Program-made: the position numbers and the translations under genes | Shown: piece after piece, positions 11,294 through 21,726 of the stretch | Numbering within the stretch: the stretch's first letter is position 1 | How the letters are laid out: each line of letters starts with the position of its first letter | NCBI GenBank assembly: GCA_021776475.1 | Contig: JAJFFV010000006.1 | Location: 558,001-622,000 of the forward strand | Reading direction: 5' to 3' | DNA: 64,000 nucleotides | Source of the DNA: Parvularculaceae bacterium | GTDB lineage: Bacteria; Pseudomonadota; Alphaproteobacteria; Caulobacterales; Parvularculaceae | The notes under the pieces: model-generated | Told to the model about the DNA's origin: nothing | Database searches by the model: none | What the model saw: only the letters and a program-made list of their open reading frames with translations

Positions 11294-12568
11294 TTGACTA
11301 TGATTGTTAGCCTGGCGATTACCATCATCTCATTTCTGGTGCTGTTGTCCTTCATCGTATTTTTTCACGAGTTGGGTCATTTTCAGGTCGCGCGCTGGTG
11401 CGGCATACGCGTAGATGTGTTTTCTATCGGATTTGGTCCGATTTTGCTCAAACGGACCGACAGACATGGAACAGAGTGGCGGATTAGTGCCCTGCCGCTT
11501 GGTGGATTTGTCAAATTTTTCGGAGATGCCGGACCGGCGTCAAACCCGTCCGCGGAAATCTCAGAAGAAAAAAAACACGGGAAAGAAGCCGACAATGACG
11601 GCGCTGGCCCGGGAATGACCCAGTTTCCCAAAGTCAGCGAAAAAGACCGGTTGGTGTCAAGCCTAACTGAAGAAGAAAAAGCCGTCTGTTTTCACTTCAA
11701 ACCGTTATGGCAGCGAGCAGCTGTTGTCGCAGCTGGCCCGATCGCAAACTTCATCTTGGCGATTGTTATCTTTGCCACGCTCCTCATGGCCGTTGGCAAA
11801 ACGATAGCTGAAGCTAAAATATCAGATATCACAGAAGGATCGCCCGCTGCCGAAGCAGGATTTATCCCGGGCGACAAAATCGTTAGTATCAACGGCAAAC
11901 AGGTGAACGATTGGAGTGATCTCACCCAGACGGTGAAATTGAGTACCGGCGAAGAGTTGGCATTTATGGTCGAGCGTGACGGCACCTTGTTAACTCTGAT
12001 CGCAACACCCGTCCGCAAGGAATTGCCGGACAGGTACGGCAACCCAGTCAGCGCCGGCTACTTAGGAGTGAGTTCTACCGGCGATTACACGTTTGAGCGG
12101 TACGGACCCATCAAAGCCGTTGGAACCGCAACCGTAACAGTGGGTGAGATGATCGGTCTGACGGTCAAGTTCCTCGGACGCATTATTCGCGGGAAAGAGG
12201 ACTTGTCTCAGCTCGGCGGCCCAGTCAAAATAGCTAAATATGCCGGACAGTCGTCAATGTCAGGGTTTGATGAAGCAATACCAAAAGAGGTCAGTCTTGG
12301 ACGCCGACTTTTGATCAGTTTGGTAGATTTCGTTCAGATTGCCGCCATGATCTCCGTAAGCGTTGGCTTCCTGAATTTGCTGCCTGTGCCAGTTTTGGAC
12401 GGTGGTCACCTGGTATTTTATGCCTATGAGGCCGTTGCAGGTCAGCCACTCAGCGAAGGTTTACAAGCTGTAAGCTTCAAAATCGGGATTGTTCTTTTGC
12501 TGTCCTTGATGGTATTCGTGACTTGGAATGACGTAACCCAGGAATTTTTCTCGAAGATGACCGGGTAG
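11294..12568 (+). CDS. rseP: site-2 protease RseP-type zinc metalloprotease
   Basis: HELGH zinc motif, PDZ region (SPAAEAGFIPGDKIVSINGK), NLLPVPVLDGGHL. Confidence 0.95.
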   Translation: MTMIVSLAITIISFLVLLSFIVFFHELGHFQVARWCGIRVDVFSIGFGPILLKRTDRHGTEWRISALPLGGFVKFFGDAGPASNPSAEISEEKKHGKEADNDGAGPGMTQFPKVSEKDRLVSSLTEEEKAVCFHFKPLWQRAAVVAAGPIANFILAIVIFATLLMAVGKTIAEAKISDITEGSPAAEAGFIPGDKIVSINGKQVNDWSDLTQTVKLSTGEELAFMVERDGTLLTLIATPVRKELPDRYGNPVSAGYLGVSSTGDYTFERYGPIKAVGTATVTVGEMIGLTVKFLGRIIRGKEDLSQLGGPVKIAKYAGQSSMSGFDEAIPKEVSLGRRLLISLVDFVQIAAMISVSVGFLNLLPVPVLDGGHLVFYAYEAVAGQPLSEGLQAVSFKIGIVLLLSLMVFVTWNDVTQEFFSKMTG

Positions 12569-12595
12569 TAGCGTTCAAAACAAAAAGGGTATGAA

Positions 12596-15148
12596 ATGAG
12601 TTCAATTGGGTGGGGCAAATCAATGCAGCCAGGTAAAGTAGTCAAAGCAGCCTTTTCAGGTGTTCTGGCCGCGACCGCTGCGCTGTCTTTTGCAGCTATA
12701 AATGTTGGAATTTCAGGCGTCGCTTACGCGCAGGCGCAAGGCGGCATTCTCATTCAGCAGGTTCTCGTTCGAGGTAATCAGCGCATCGAAGCTGATACTG
12801 TGCGCTCTTATCTTGTTGTTCAGCCCGGATCACGGGTTGACCAACAATCTCTGGACGTTGCTCTAAAAACGCTTTTCGGTACCGGGCTTTTCGAAGATGT
12901 CAATGTCAGCTTGAATGATGCAGTCTTGCTCGTTGAGGTGAAAGAAAACCCCATCGTCAACAGGGTGATATTTGAGGGCAACAAGCGCACAAAAGAGGAC
13001 AAGTTCACAGAAGAGATTCAACTTGCGCCGCGCGCTATTTACACCAAGGCCAAGGTCCAATCGGATTTGCAGCGCGTTATCGAAGTTTATCGGCGGTCAG
13101 GTCGTTTTGCTGCAGCCGTAACTCCAAAGATCGTTGAGCTCCCGCAAAACCGCGTCGATGTTATTTATGAAATAGACGAAGGTCCGGTCACTGGCGTTGC
13201 CAAAATCAATTTCTCCGGCAATGAGAAATTTTCGAACTCGCAACTGAATGACGTTGTTCTTACTGCCGAAAGCAGGTGGTGGAACATCTTTGAGAGCAAC
13301 GACAATTATGATCCGGATCGCCTGGAATATGATCGCGAGCTATTGCGTCAATTCTACACAAAACAGGGGTATGCTGATTTTCAAGTAGTGTCTGCGATCG
13401 CCGAGCTGACGCCGGACCGCGAAGATTTTTTCATTACGTTTCAGGTTGAAGAAGGCCCAGAGTACAATTTTGGCAAAATAGACGTCAAAACGACACTTTC
13501 CAAAATCAATTCCGAACTTCTTGAATCAAGCTTGCCAATCAGGCCGGGTTCCACGTTCAACAGCGAGCTAATCGAAAACGCGACTGAGTCGATCACCTAT
13601 GCAACGGGTATTTCAGGTTACGCTTTTGTTGACGTTAACCCAAGATTGAAGCGCAACGTTGAAGCAAAGACGGTCGATATTACCTTTGAAGTGAACGAGG
13701 GACCGCGCGTTTACGTTGAACGGATCAATATTGGTGGCAATACAAGGACGCTCGATACTGTCATCCGCCGTGAGATGCGGGTAGCCGAAGGAGATGCGTT
13801 TAACCGTGTTCTCGTCGATCGTTCACAGCGGCGGGTCAATGGTCTTGGTTTCTTTGGTCAAGTCGAAATTAATGAATTAGCCGGTTCAGCGCCGGATCGC
13901 ACGATCCTCGATGTTCAGGTCCAGGAACAGTCAACCGGTTCCTTCTCCGTTGGTGCGGGGATTTCCTCGACCGACAACTTTATTGCCAACCTCGCGATTT
14001 CCGAGAGAAACCTTCTCGGTCGCGGACAATTTTTGCAATTGGATCTAAGGGCGAGTTCACGAACACGGCAAGCAAATCTGCGTTTCCGTGAACCTTACTT
14101 CTTGGGGCGCAACCTAGCGGCAGGTTTTGATATTTTTAACAGCAATGTCGATTTTCAGGAATCTGGGTTCGTCAGAGATAGTTTGGGTGCAGGCGTTAAC
14201 GTCAGTTTTCCTGTATCTGAATCCGGCCGTCTTGGACTTAATTACACGATCCGCAACGATGACGTTTTAATTGAAACAGGTGGCAACCAGTTTGTGAATG
14301 TGAACCTAGATCCGACCTCTGTTCTCATTCCAGGCGCCACCCCCCGGTCCGTGACCTTGGACGGCTCCGGCCAAAACCTTGTAGTTGCTGATTTCTGCGA
14401 TTTCATCATCAATCAGCTGGAATCGACTTGTGAGTCCAGAGGCCAGTTTTTGACGTCGGCGCTTGGCTACAGCCTTTCGTACAACAAATTGAACGATCCG
14501 TTCTTCCCAAGCCGCGGCTGGCGAGTGGGTTTCAGCCAGGTGTTTTCCGGGTTAGGAGGAGATGTCCAAAATCTCAAATCTCAGCTCCAGGCCGCATACT
14601 ACAGACCGTTGCCCTTCGATATGGTAGGGACCGTGAAAATGGACATTGGTTATGTCGATGGCTGGTCCGATGACAATGTGCGCATTTCGGATCGCTTTTT
14701 CCGGGGCGCCTCATCTTTCCGTGGTTTCGAAGTTGCTGGGGTCGGCCCACGACGGGTTTTTGATCAAAGTGTTCCAGGTGGCTCCAGAGGCCGGGCCTTG
14801 GGCGGCAAAGCTTATGCCGTCGGTACGCTTGAGGCTCTGGTGCCGCTGCCGTTGCCGGAAGAGTATGGGATCCGAACAGCATTATTCACAGATTTTGGTA
14901 CCGTCGGTATTATCGACGAGGCGAGCAAAGGGCTGAATAATGATGTTACTCAGTTCGTTGATTTTGATGGGGATGGAATTTTTGATGCACCGGTTCAGGA
15001 CGATCTGTCGATACGCGTTTCCGCCGGTCTTTCGATCAATTGGCGCTCGCCATTTGGGCCGGTTCAAATCGATTTATCTGAAGTGTTGATTAAGGAAGAT
15101 TACGATCAAGAAGAGGGTTTCAGGTTTAGTGCCGGGGGCCAGTTCTAA
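12596..15148 (+). CDS. bamA: outer membrane protein assembly factor BamA
   Basis: 850 aa, signal sequence, POTRA repeats, C-terminal FGPVQIDLSEVL...FRFSAGGQF. Confidence 0.96.
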   Translation: MSSIGWGKSMQPGKVVKAAFSGVLAATAALSFAAINVGISGVAYAQAQGGILIQQVLVRGNQRIEADTVRSYLVVQPGSRVDQQSLDVALKTLFGTGLFEDVNVSLNDAVLLVEVKENPIVNRVIFEGNKRTKEDKFTEEIQLAPRAIYTKAKVQSDLQRVIEVYRRSGRFAAAVTPKIVELPQNRVDVIYEIDEGPVTGVAKINFSGNEKFSNSQLNDVVLTAESRWWNIFESNDNYDPDRLEYDRELLRQFYTKQGYADFQVVSAIAELTPDREDFFITFQVEEGPEYNFGKIDVKTTLSKINSELLESSLPIRPGSTFNSELIENATESITYATGISGYAFVDVNPRLKRNVEAKTVDITFEVNEGPRVYVERINIGGNTRTLDTVIRREMRVAEGDAFNRVLVDRSQRRVNGLGFFGQVEINELAGSAPDRTILDVQVQEQSTGSFSVGAGISSTDNFIANLAISERNLLGRGQFLQLDLRASSRTRQANLRFREPYFLGRNLAAGFDIFNSNVDFQESGFVRDSLGAGVNVSFPVSESGRLGLNYTIRNDDVLIETGGNQFVNVNLDPTSVLIPGATPRSVTLDGSGQNLVVADFCDFIINQLESTCESRGQFLTSALGYSLSYNKLNDPFFPSRGWRVGFSQVFSGLGGDVQNLKSQLQAAYYRPLPFDMVGTVKMDIGYVDGWSDDNVRISDRFFRGASSFRGFEVAGVGPRRVFDQSVPGGSRGRALGGKAYAVGTLEALVPLPLPEEYGIRTALFTDFGTVGIIDEASKGLNNDVTQFVDFDGDGIFDAPVQDDLSIRVSAGLSINWRSPFGPVQIDLSEVLIKEDYDQEEGFRFSAGGQF

Positions 15149-15212
15149 AGCTGGCATGAAATTTTCAATTAATTGGAGTGGGGCAACCTTTTTGGGACAG
15201 GTAGGTGACAAG

Positions 15213-15812
15213 ATGAGTAGTAAATCAGTGTTTAATTTCGTGGGGCTTGGGGCAGCAATCCTGTTCGGAGCGGTAGGCGTATTTCAGTACTTTGCACCGG
15301 CTGTGGCGCAAACCGACAGCAATGGGCCGGTTATCTTGATTGTTGATCAAGCTCGTCTCATTGGCACGTCGAAAGCTGGCAAGTCCATCGCGGAGCAAAT
15401 GAAAAGTCTGCAGGACACTGCAAACAAACAACTGGAATCCGAGATTGGTCGTATTATTAAAGAGACCGAAGAGTTGAAATCCAAACAAGGCTCGATGGGA
15501 GACAAAGCCTACCTTGATCAGGCTAAGAAACTGGCGCTTCAGCAAAACAACATTCCTGTTCTGCGAGACATCAAAGTTCGTGAGCTTAGCCTGTCCGAGC
15601 AAAAAGCGATCGGCGAGGTATCAAAAGTGATGCGTCCCATCCTGGAAGAAATTGTTAATGCGCGCGGTGCGACGGTCCTGCTGGACAGATCCGCTGTGAT
15701 GTATGCCTCAACCGATACTGATATTACCGACGAAGTTTTGACCAAACTTGATGCGAAAATCACATCAGTAAAAGTAGAACAAGTGTCCTTGGTTAAGGAT
15801 CAACAGAAGTAA
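15213..15812 (+). CDS. skp: OmpH/Skp-family periplasmic chaperone
   Basis: Follows bamA; signal-like N-terminus, VILIVDQARLIGTSKAGKSI. ATG at 15213 is more plausible than the ORF-track start. Confidence 0.88.
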   Translation: MSSKSVFNFVGLGAAILFGAVGVFQYFAPAVAQTDSNGPVILIVDQARLIGTSKAGKSIAEQMKSLQDTANKQLESEIGRIIKETEELKSKQGSMGDKAYLDQAKKLALQQNNIPVLRDIKVRELSLSEQKAIGEVSKVMRPILEEIVNARGATVLLDRSAVMYASTDTDITDEVLTKLDAKITSVKVEQVSLVKDQQK

Positions 15813-15829
15813 TAACTGAAAATTCCTAG

Positions 15830-15861
15830 AAAAAAGCCCGTCAACTCTGACGGGCTTTTTT
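15830..15861 (+). terminator. intrinsic terminator after skp
   Basis: aaaaaagcccgtcaactctgacgggctttttt: perfect stem plus T tract. Confidence 0.9.
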
Positions 15862-15903
15862 GTCGCACTGGCTTTCGCGCACCAAAATATTGTACTAGGA
15901 CTT

Positions 15904-16959
15904 GTGAACTCGATCGGAAGCTTCTCCGTCATGATTGACCCACGGTTTTACAAAACAAACGCGCCTCTACCGATTGCGGATATTGCGACTCTCACGTCTT
16001 CGGTCGCTCTGGGTGAGATCGATTCGGACAGGGTGATCACGACAGTTGCGTCTCTTTCGGACGAAGATCTGAGCTCTGCTGCAGTATTCATGACTGATGC
16101 AAAATACCTCGATAAGAAGGTAAATAGTCATCCGGCAGTTTGCTTTGTTTCTTCCAAAATAAGCGAGCAAGCGAAGTTAGCTCCCATTCTGTCACAGTCT
16201 ATTATTTTTGAAACCAAAAATCCCAAAGCAGGGTTCGCTCTGATCGCTGATTATCTGCACTGGAGCATTTCTGAAAAAATTGGGTACGGCAATCAGGACA
16301 ACTCTGATGTTGATGATAACGCGGTCCTTCATGAGTCGGTCGTCGTTGGTGCTGGTGCATATATTGGTCCGGAGGCAACTATTGGTCCAAACTCAGTAAT
16401 AGGGCCGGGGGTGATTGTTGGCGAGCGAACCTGTATTGGTGCCAATGTCACGATTACACACGCGATTATCGGCAAAGACTGCCGGGTACTGGCCGGTGCA
16501 ACTATCGGTGAGGCAGGTTTCGGATTTACTTTGCATGAAGGTAAACAAATTCGTGTACCCCAGTTAGGTCGCGTCATTCTTGGAGACGAAGTAGAAATCG
16601 GTTCTAATACAACAATCGATCGTGGCACCCTTTCGGACACCGTCATTGGCAATCAGACAAAAATCGATAATCTGGTTCAGATCGCCCACAATGTGAAAGT
16701 CGGGGAGAGGTGCGCGTTTGCCTCGCAAACTGGGATATCCGGCAGCGCGATCATAGGTGATGACGTGCAGATGGGTGGCAGGGTTGGTATAATGGATCAT
16801 ATGGTTGTAGGAGATGGCGCTACTATCATGGCACTTTCGGCGCCGCTGAAAAATGTTCCGCCCAACGAAAAATGGGGGGGGATCCCGGCGAAGCCGGCAC
16901 GCCAATGGTTCAGAGAGCTGGCGGCGATCTCAAAACTTGGAAAAAGCAAGCGCGGATAA
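15904..16959 (+). CDS. lpxD: UDP-3-O-acylglucosamine N-acyltransferase
   Basis: Hexapeptide repeats, GTG start, synteny with fabZ-lpxA. Confidence 0.95.
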   Translation: MNSIGSFSVMIDPRFYKTNAPLPIADIATLTSSVALGEIDSDRVITTVASLSDEDLSSAAVFMTDAKYLDKKVNSHPAVCFVSSKISEQAKLAPILSQSIIFETKNPKAGFALIADYLHWSISEKIGYGNQDNSDVDDNAVLHESVVVGAGAYIGPEATIGPNSVIGPGVIVGERTCIGANVTITHAIIGKDCRVLAGATIGEAGFGFTLHEGKQIRVPQLGRVILGDEVEIGSNTTIDRGTLSDTVIGNQTKIDNLVQIAHNVKVGERCAFASQTGISGSAIIGDDVQMGGRVGIMDHMVVGDGATIMALSAPLKNVPPNEKWGGIPAKPARQWFRELAAISKLGKSKRG

Positions 16960-16977
16960 GTTTATTGGAGCAAAAAT

Positions 16978-17454
16978 ATGCCCGACACTGACAAACATGA
17001 TTATCTGGAGCCGATGGATATACTCAAATTGATGGATATATTGCCACATAGATACCCCATGCTTTTGGTCGATCGAATTATCAATATCACGGAGAATGAC
17101 GGGGCGACAGGGATCAAGAATGTGACCATCAACGAGCCGTTTTTCCAGGGACATTTTCCTGGTAAACCAGTTATGCCAGGTGTGCTGATTATCGAATCAA
17201 TGGCACAAACAGCCGCTGCCTATACCGCTTATGCTGGTAATGTAAATACTGAAGGAAAAATAATTTTGTTCATGGGGCTCGACAAAGTGAAATTTCGCAA
17301 GCCTGTGATACCCGGCGATCAGCTCAAAATTCATGTCTCTATCACACAAAAACGGCCACCCGTTTGGAAATATGAGAGCAGAGCAACTGTTGATGGCCAA
17401 GTCGTCGCCGAAGCAAGTTACAAGGCCATGTTGGCGGATCCGGAGAGCGTTTGA
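16978..17454 (+). CDS. fabZ: 3-hydroxyacyl-[ACP] dehydratase
   Basis: LPHRYPMLLVDRI; FFQGHFPGKPVMPGVLIIE. Confidence 0.97.
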   Translation: MPDTDKHDYLEPMDILKLMDILPHRYPMLLVDRIINITENDGATGIKNVTINEPFFQGHFPGKPVMPGVLIIESMAQTAAAYTAYAGNVNTEGKIILFMGLDKVKFRKPVIPGDQLKIHVSITQKRPPVWKYESRATVDGQVVAEASYKAMLADPESV

Positions 17455-17456
17455 TA

Positions 17457-18251
17457 ATGCCGACCGGTAATATTCATGCAACCGCTATTGTTGAGGAAGG
17501 CGCAAAAATAGCGCCGTCTGTCGTTATTGGGCCATACTGTCAGGTTGGTGCAAACGTTAGCCTAGAGGAGGATGTTCTTCTGACAAGCCATGTTGTGATT
17601 GATGGACACACGACGGTAGGTGCACGAACAAAAATTTCACCTTTTGCTGTCTTGGGTAGCCCGCCCCAACATCTTGGTTACAAAGGCGAGGACACCAAGC
17701 TCATCATCGGTGCTGACAACACTATCCGCGAACATGTGACGATGAATCCTGGAACCGTCGCCGGACGAGGGCAGACGATTATCGGCAATAACTGTTTGTT
17801 TATGGCTGCTACACATGTAGCGCATGACTGTATTGTCGGAAATAATATAATCATGGCAAATAATGCTACGCTTGGCGGGCACGTGATCATCCAGGATTTT
17901 GTTTTCATGGGTGGGATGTCTGCAGTACATCAATTTTGCCGCGTCGGAATTTTTTCGTTTGTTGGCGCGGCCGCCCTCGTAACGGCTGATGTTATTCCGT
18001 ACGGTTCGGTTATTGGGAATCACGCCCGCCTTGAAGGACTAAATATAGTTGGCATGAAGCGACGCAACACGCCGCGGCCTGTCATTCACGATATTCGGGC
18101 CGCGTATCGGTTGCTGTTTGCTCAAGAAGGAACCTTGCAGGAACGAATTGAGGACGTCGCTGAAATGTTCAAACACCGTTCGGAAGTTATGACAATAATC
18201 GATTTCATTAAAACCGACAGTTCCAGGCCGCTTTGTATACCAAGAGGATAG
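17457..18251 (+). CDS. lpxA: acyl-[ACP]--UDP-N-acetylglucosamine O-acyltransferase
   Basis: Left-handed beta-helix hexapeptides; HVAHDCIVGN, GGMSAVHQFCRVG. Confidence 0.96.
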   Translation: MPTGNIHATAIVEEGAKIAPSVVIGPYCQVGANVSLEEDVLLTSHVVIDGHTTVGARTKISPFAVLGSPPQHLGYKGEDTKLIIGADNTIREHVTMNPGTVAGRGQTIIGNNCLFMAATHVAHDCIVGNNIIMANNATLGGHVIIQDFVFMGGMSAVHQFCRVGIFSFVGAAALVTADVIPYGSVIGNHARLEGLNIVGMKRRNTPRPVIHDIRAAYRLLFAQEGTLQERIEDVAEMFKHRSEVMTIIDFIKTDSSRPLCIPRG

Positions 18252-18253
18252 CT

Positions 18254-19120
18254 ATGCAGCGTTGGTCAAAACTGGGGATCGTGGCCGGTGGTGGTCAGTT
18301 GCCATTGAAGCTTGCGCAAACATGCGCAACTGCCAGTTTGCCGCATTTTGTTGTACGCCTGAGAGGATATGCTGATCCAGCGCTGGAGTCGTTTGACAGC
18401 GAGGAATGCGGGTTAGCCGAACTAGGCAAATTGATACGTACGCTAAAACAACAAGGATGTGATGCCGTTGTCATGGCGGGCCTCGTTCCAAGGCCAAATT
18501 TTTCCGCTCTGCGGCCTGACTGGCGCGGCGCTGCGCTTCTTCCCAAAGCAATTTCAGCTGCCCGAAGGGGAGACGGTGCCATTTTGAACGTTCTGGTAGA
18601 AACTTTTGAGGCAGAAGGCTTTCTCGTAATTGGTGCAGAAGAGGTGTCTGAAGATCTGTTGGCGCCAGCAGGTCGGGTGGGGTCAATTGCACCAACAGCC
18701 GTAGATTTTGTTGATATGAGGAAGGCTGCAGAACTTGTTCGGGCGATCGGCCCCTTTGATATCGGTCAGGGAGCTGTCGTACGTAATGGCCTAGTACTCG
18801 CGATTGAAGCCGTGGAGGGCACTGATGCTATGCTCCACAGATGTGCGATTTTGCCCGATGATGTCAAAGGGTACGAACCAGATGAGCCGCCGGGACCGCG
18901 CGGCGTATTATTGAAAAGGCCGAAACCCGGACAGGAACTGCGGGTTGATCTGCCAACGATTGGTGTCGAAACCGTCAGGCGCGCTGCCGGAGCGGGCCTC
19001 GCGGGCATCGCGGTAGAATCTGAGGCAGCCCTGATCCTTGAACGGGACGCGGTAGCCGCTGCGGCTGACGCAGCGGGGATTTTTGTTTTCGGCTTTAAGG
19101 ATAGTGACTTGCTGCCATAA
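18254..19120 (+). CDS. lpxI: UDP-2,3-diacylglucosamine pyrophosphatase LpxI-type
   Basis: KLGIVAGGGQLPLKLA start, GRVGSIAPT; between lpxA and lpxB. Confidence 0.92.
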   Translation: MQRWSKLGIVAGGGQLPLKLAQTCATASLPHFVVRLRGYADPALESFDSEECGLAELGKLIRTLKQQGCDAVVMAGLVPRPNFSALRPDWRGAALLPKAISAARRGDGAILNVLVETFEAEGFLVIGAEEVSEDLLAPAGRVGSIAPTAVDFVDMRKAAELVRAIGPFDIGQGAVVRNGLVLAIEAVEGTDAMLHRCAILPDDVKGYEPDEPPGPRGVLLKRPKPGQELRVDLPTIGVETVRRAAGAGLAGIAVESEAALILERDAVAAAADAAGIFVFGFKDSDLLP

Positions 19121-20307
19121 TGACTCCAACCAAATTAAAACCCCTGAAAATATTACTGGCGGCGGTTGAGCCATCCGGGGATAGTTTGGGTGCTGCTCTT
19201 TATCGGCAATTGAAAAATAAAACACCGGAAGGAACTGAATTCTTTGGGTGCGGTGGATTGCTCATGGAGCAGGAAGGTTTTCATAGCGCCTTCCCGACCG
19301 ATGCGTTCGCGATCATCGGATTAACCGGTTTTTTAAAAGCCATTCCCGAAGGCCTAAAACGCGCAAAAGAAATCGGACAGCTGGCAGCAGTAAATGGCAT
19401 TGACGCCGCTGTTTTCATCGACGGTTGGGCGTTCAGTTGGCGAAGTGCCAGATACACAAAAATGTATTCCCCAAAGACATTGACCGTGAAGTATGCAGCT
19501 CCCCAGGTGTGGGCGTCACGGCCGGGCCGGGTCCATACAGCGAAGCAGCATTTTGACTCGGTGCTGACATTGCTGCCTTTTGAACCGCCGTATTTCCAGG
19601 GCATCGGGATGAAAGCGGAGTTCGTTGGCAACCCAAATTTCCAGTCTGTATATAATCAGGCTGTCGACAAGAATGCGTTCATTGAGAGATACGGTCTGAC
19701 GGGCCAGAAGATATTGGTCGTTTTGCCAGGCAGTCGAAAAAGTGAGGTATCATATCTGGCCAAACCTTTCGGCGAGACAATCGAAACCCTCACAGACCAG
19801 ATTGACAATCTAAGAGTTATTATCCCTCCGGCACCGGTAGTGTCTAACCTCGTTAAGGAGTTATTCGCTCCTTATAGTGACAAAATTACATATATTGAAC
19901 CGAACGAACGCTTCGCCGCATTTCATATCGCCGATGCAGCGCTGGCCGCCTCCGGCACCGTTTCAACCGAACTGGCTATTACGGGCACCCCAATGATTGT
20001 TGCCTACAAGCTCGATCCATTGACATATTTCTGGGCGCGCAGTGTAGCAACAACGGAGTATGTTTCAATTCTCAACAATGCTGCACAAAAGGAGATCATC
20101 CCTGAGTTGCTTCAAGACGATTGTACACCGGAATTGTTGGTGCCGGCTGTCCGCGATTTGTTGATGGATGAAGACAAGCAAAACTTACAGCGCTCAGCTT
20201 TTACAAAGCTTTTGGACGACCTTGCTATCAACGAAGCACCAGCTGCGGAACGCGCAGCCGAAGCCGTGTTGGATCTTCTTCGATCAGCAGAGCAAATTAG
20301 CGTTTAG
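19120..20307 (+). CDS. lpxB: lipid-A-disaccharide synthase
   Basis: [42 protein letters not shown]. Confidence 0.95.
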   Translation: MTPTKLKPLKILLAAVEPSGDSLGAALYRQLKNKTPEGTEFFGCGGLLMEQEGFHSAFPTDAFAIIGLTGFLKAIPEGLKRAKEIGQLAAVNGIDAAVFIDGWAFSWRSARYTKMYSPKTLTVKYAAPQVWASRPGRVHTAKQHFDSVLTLLPFEPPYFQGIGMKAEFVGNPNFQSVYNQAVDKNAFIERYGLTGQKILVVLPGSRKSEVSYLAKPFGETIETLTDQIDNLRVIIPPAPVVSNLVKELFAPYSDKITYIEPNERFAAFHIADAALAASGTVSTELAITGTPMIVAYKLDPLTYFWARSVATTEYVSILNNAAQKEIIPELLQDDCTPELLVPAVRDLLMDEDKQNLQRSAFTKLLDDLAINEAPAAERAAEAVLDLLRSAEQISV

Positions 20308-21625
20308 TTCGGTCAATAAAATCTCTTTGTGCGGCGCCCGTGTAAATTTGACGCGGGCGTCCAATGCGCTGGCTTGGATCTTCAATCATCTCGCGCCATT
20401 GGGCAATCCAACCAACCGTTCTTGCCAGGGCGAAGAGAACAGTGAACATGTCGGTTGGGAATCCGAGTGCGCGCAAGGTTATGCCGGAGTAAAAATCAAT
20501 ATTCGGGTACAGTTTTTTGCTGACGAAATATTCGTCCTCGAGGGCGATCTTCTCCAGCTCCAAAGCAATATCGAGGAGCGGTTCATCCCGGATATCCATC
20601 GCTTCAAGCACTTCATGACACGCTTTTTGCATCACCTTGGCGCGCGGATCGTAGTTTTTGTAAACGCGGTGACCGAAGCCCATCAACCTGAACGGATCAG
20701 ACTTGTCTTTCGCTTTCGCCACATATTCCGGAATACGGTCGACCGAGCCGATTTCGGCGAGCATATTGAGGGCCGCTTCGTTAGCGCCGCCATGAGAAGG
20801 TCCCCAAAGACAGGCAATACCGGCGGCGATGCAGGCGAAAGGATTAGCGTTCGATGAACCAGCCAACCTGACGGTGGAGGTGGAAGCGTTCTGCTCATGG
20901 TCCATATGGAGAATGAAGATTTTATCCAGCGCACTCGCCAGAACTTTGTTTACTTCATAGTCCTCGGCCGGGACCGCGAAACACATCCGCAAAAAGTTTT
21001 CAGTGTAGTCGAGGTCATTTCTCGGCGCGACGAAAGGCTGACCCGAGCTGTATTTGTAGGCCATAGCCGCTATGGTCGGCATTTTTGCGATCATTCTATA
21101 CGTCGCAATCCGGCGTTGCTCAGGGTCCGTGATGTCTGTTGAGTCGTGATAGAAAGCTGAAAGCGCCCCTACCGCGCCGCACATGATGGCCATCGGGTGA
21201 GCGTCCCGGCGGAATCCATTGAAGAAATTCTTAAATTGTTCGTGTACCATCGTATGGTACGTGATATCGTGGCGGAACTCACGGTATTGAGTTTCTGTCG
21301 GCAACTGCCCGTCCAGAAGCAGATAAGCGACTTCGACAAAATCCGAATTCTCGGCCAACTGGTCAATCGGATACCCACGATACAGTAATACGCCTTCGTC
21401 CCCATCGATGAAGGCGATTTGTGATTCGCAACTTGCAGTGGAAGTGAAGCCCGGATCCAGTGTGAACATGCCGGTTTCTTTGTATAATTTTGTGATATCA
21501 ATGACATTTGGCCCGTGTGACCCACTGTAAACGTCAAACAGCACTTCTTTGCCATCAACGTTCAGTGACACATTGCCGGCGGCCTTCATTTTGCTTTCCA
21601 TTCTCTTCTCCATTGTGCAGCGCAT
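20297..21625 (-). CDS. gltA: citrate synthase
   Basis: [45 protein letters not shown]. Confidence 0.97.
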   Translation of the reverse strand: MRCTMEKRMESKMKAAGNVSLNVDGKEVLFDVYSGSHGPNVIDITKLYKETGMFTLDPGFTSTASCESQIAFIDGDEGVLLYRGYPIDQLAENSDFVEVAYLLLDGQLPTETQYREFRHDITYHTMVHEQFKNFFNGFRRDAHPMAIMCGAVGALSAFYHDSTDITDPEQRRIATYRMIAKMPTIAAMAYKYSSGQPFVAPRNDLDYTENFLRMCFAVPAEDYEVNKVLASALDKIFILHMDHEQNASTSTVRLAGSSNANPFACIAAGIACLWGPSHGGANEAALNMLAEIGSVDRIPEYVAKAKDKSDPFRLMGFGHRVYKNYDPRAKVMQKACHEVLEAMDIRDEPLLDIALELEKIALEDEYFVSKKLYPNIDFYSGITLRALGFPTDMFTVLFALARTVGWIAQWREMIEDPSQRIGRPRQIYTGAAQRDFIDRTKR

Positions 21626-21726
21626 CGTGTTAAATTATCACGCGGTAGCCAGCACTAAGCTGAAATTATTCAGTCTCTCCACCAATACATTTAGCATGAA
21701 CCGGCCCCAAAAATACAGGCCGAACA

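Noticed and set aside
20168-20857. 229-aa plus-strand ORF antisense to gltA
   Set aside because: Overlaps the conserved citrate synthase; no domain recognised.
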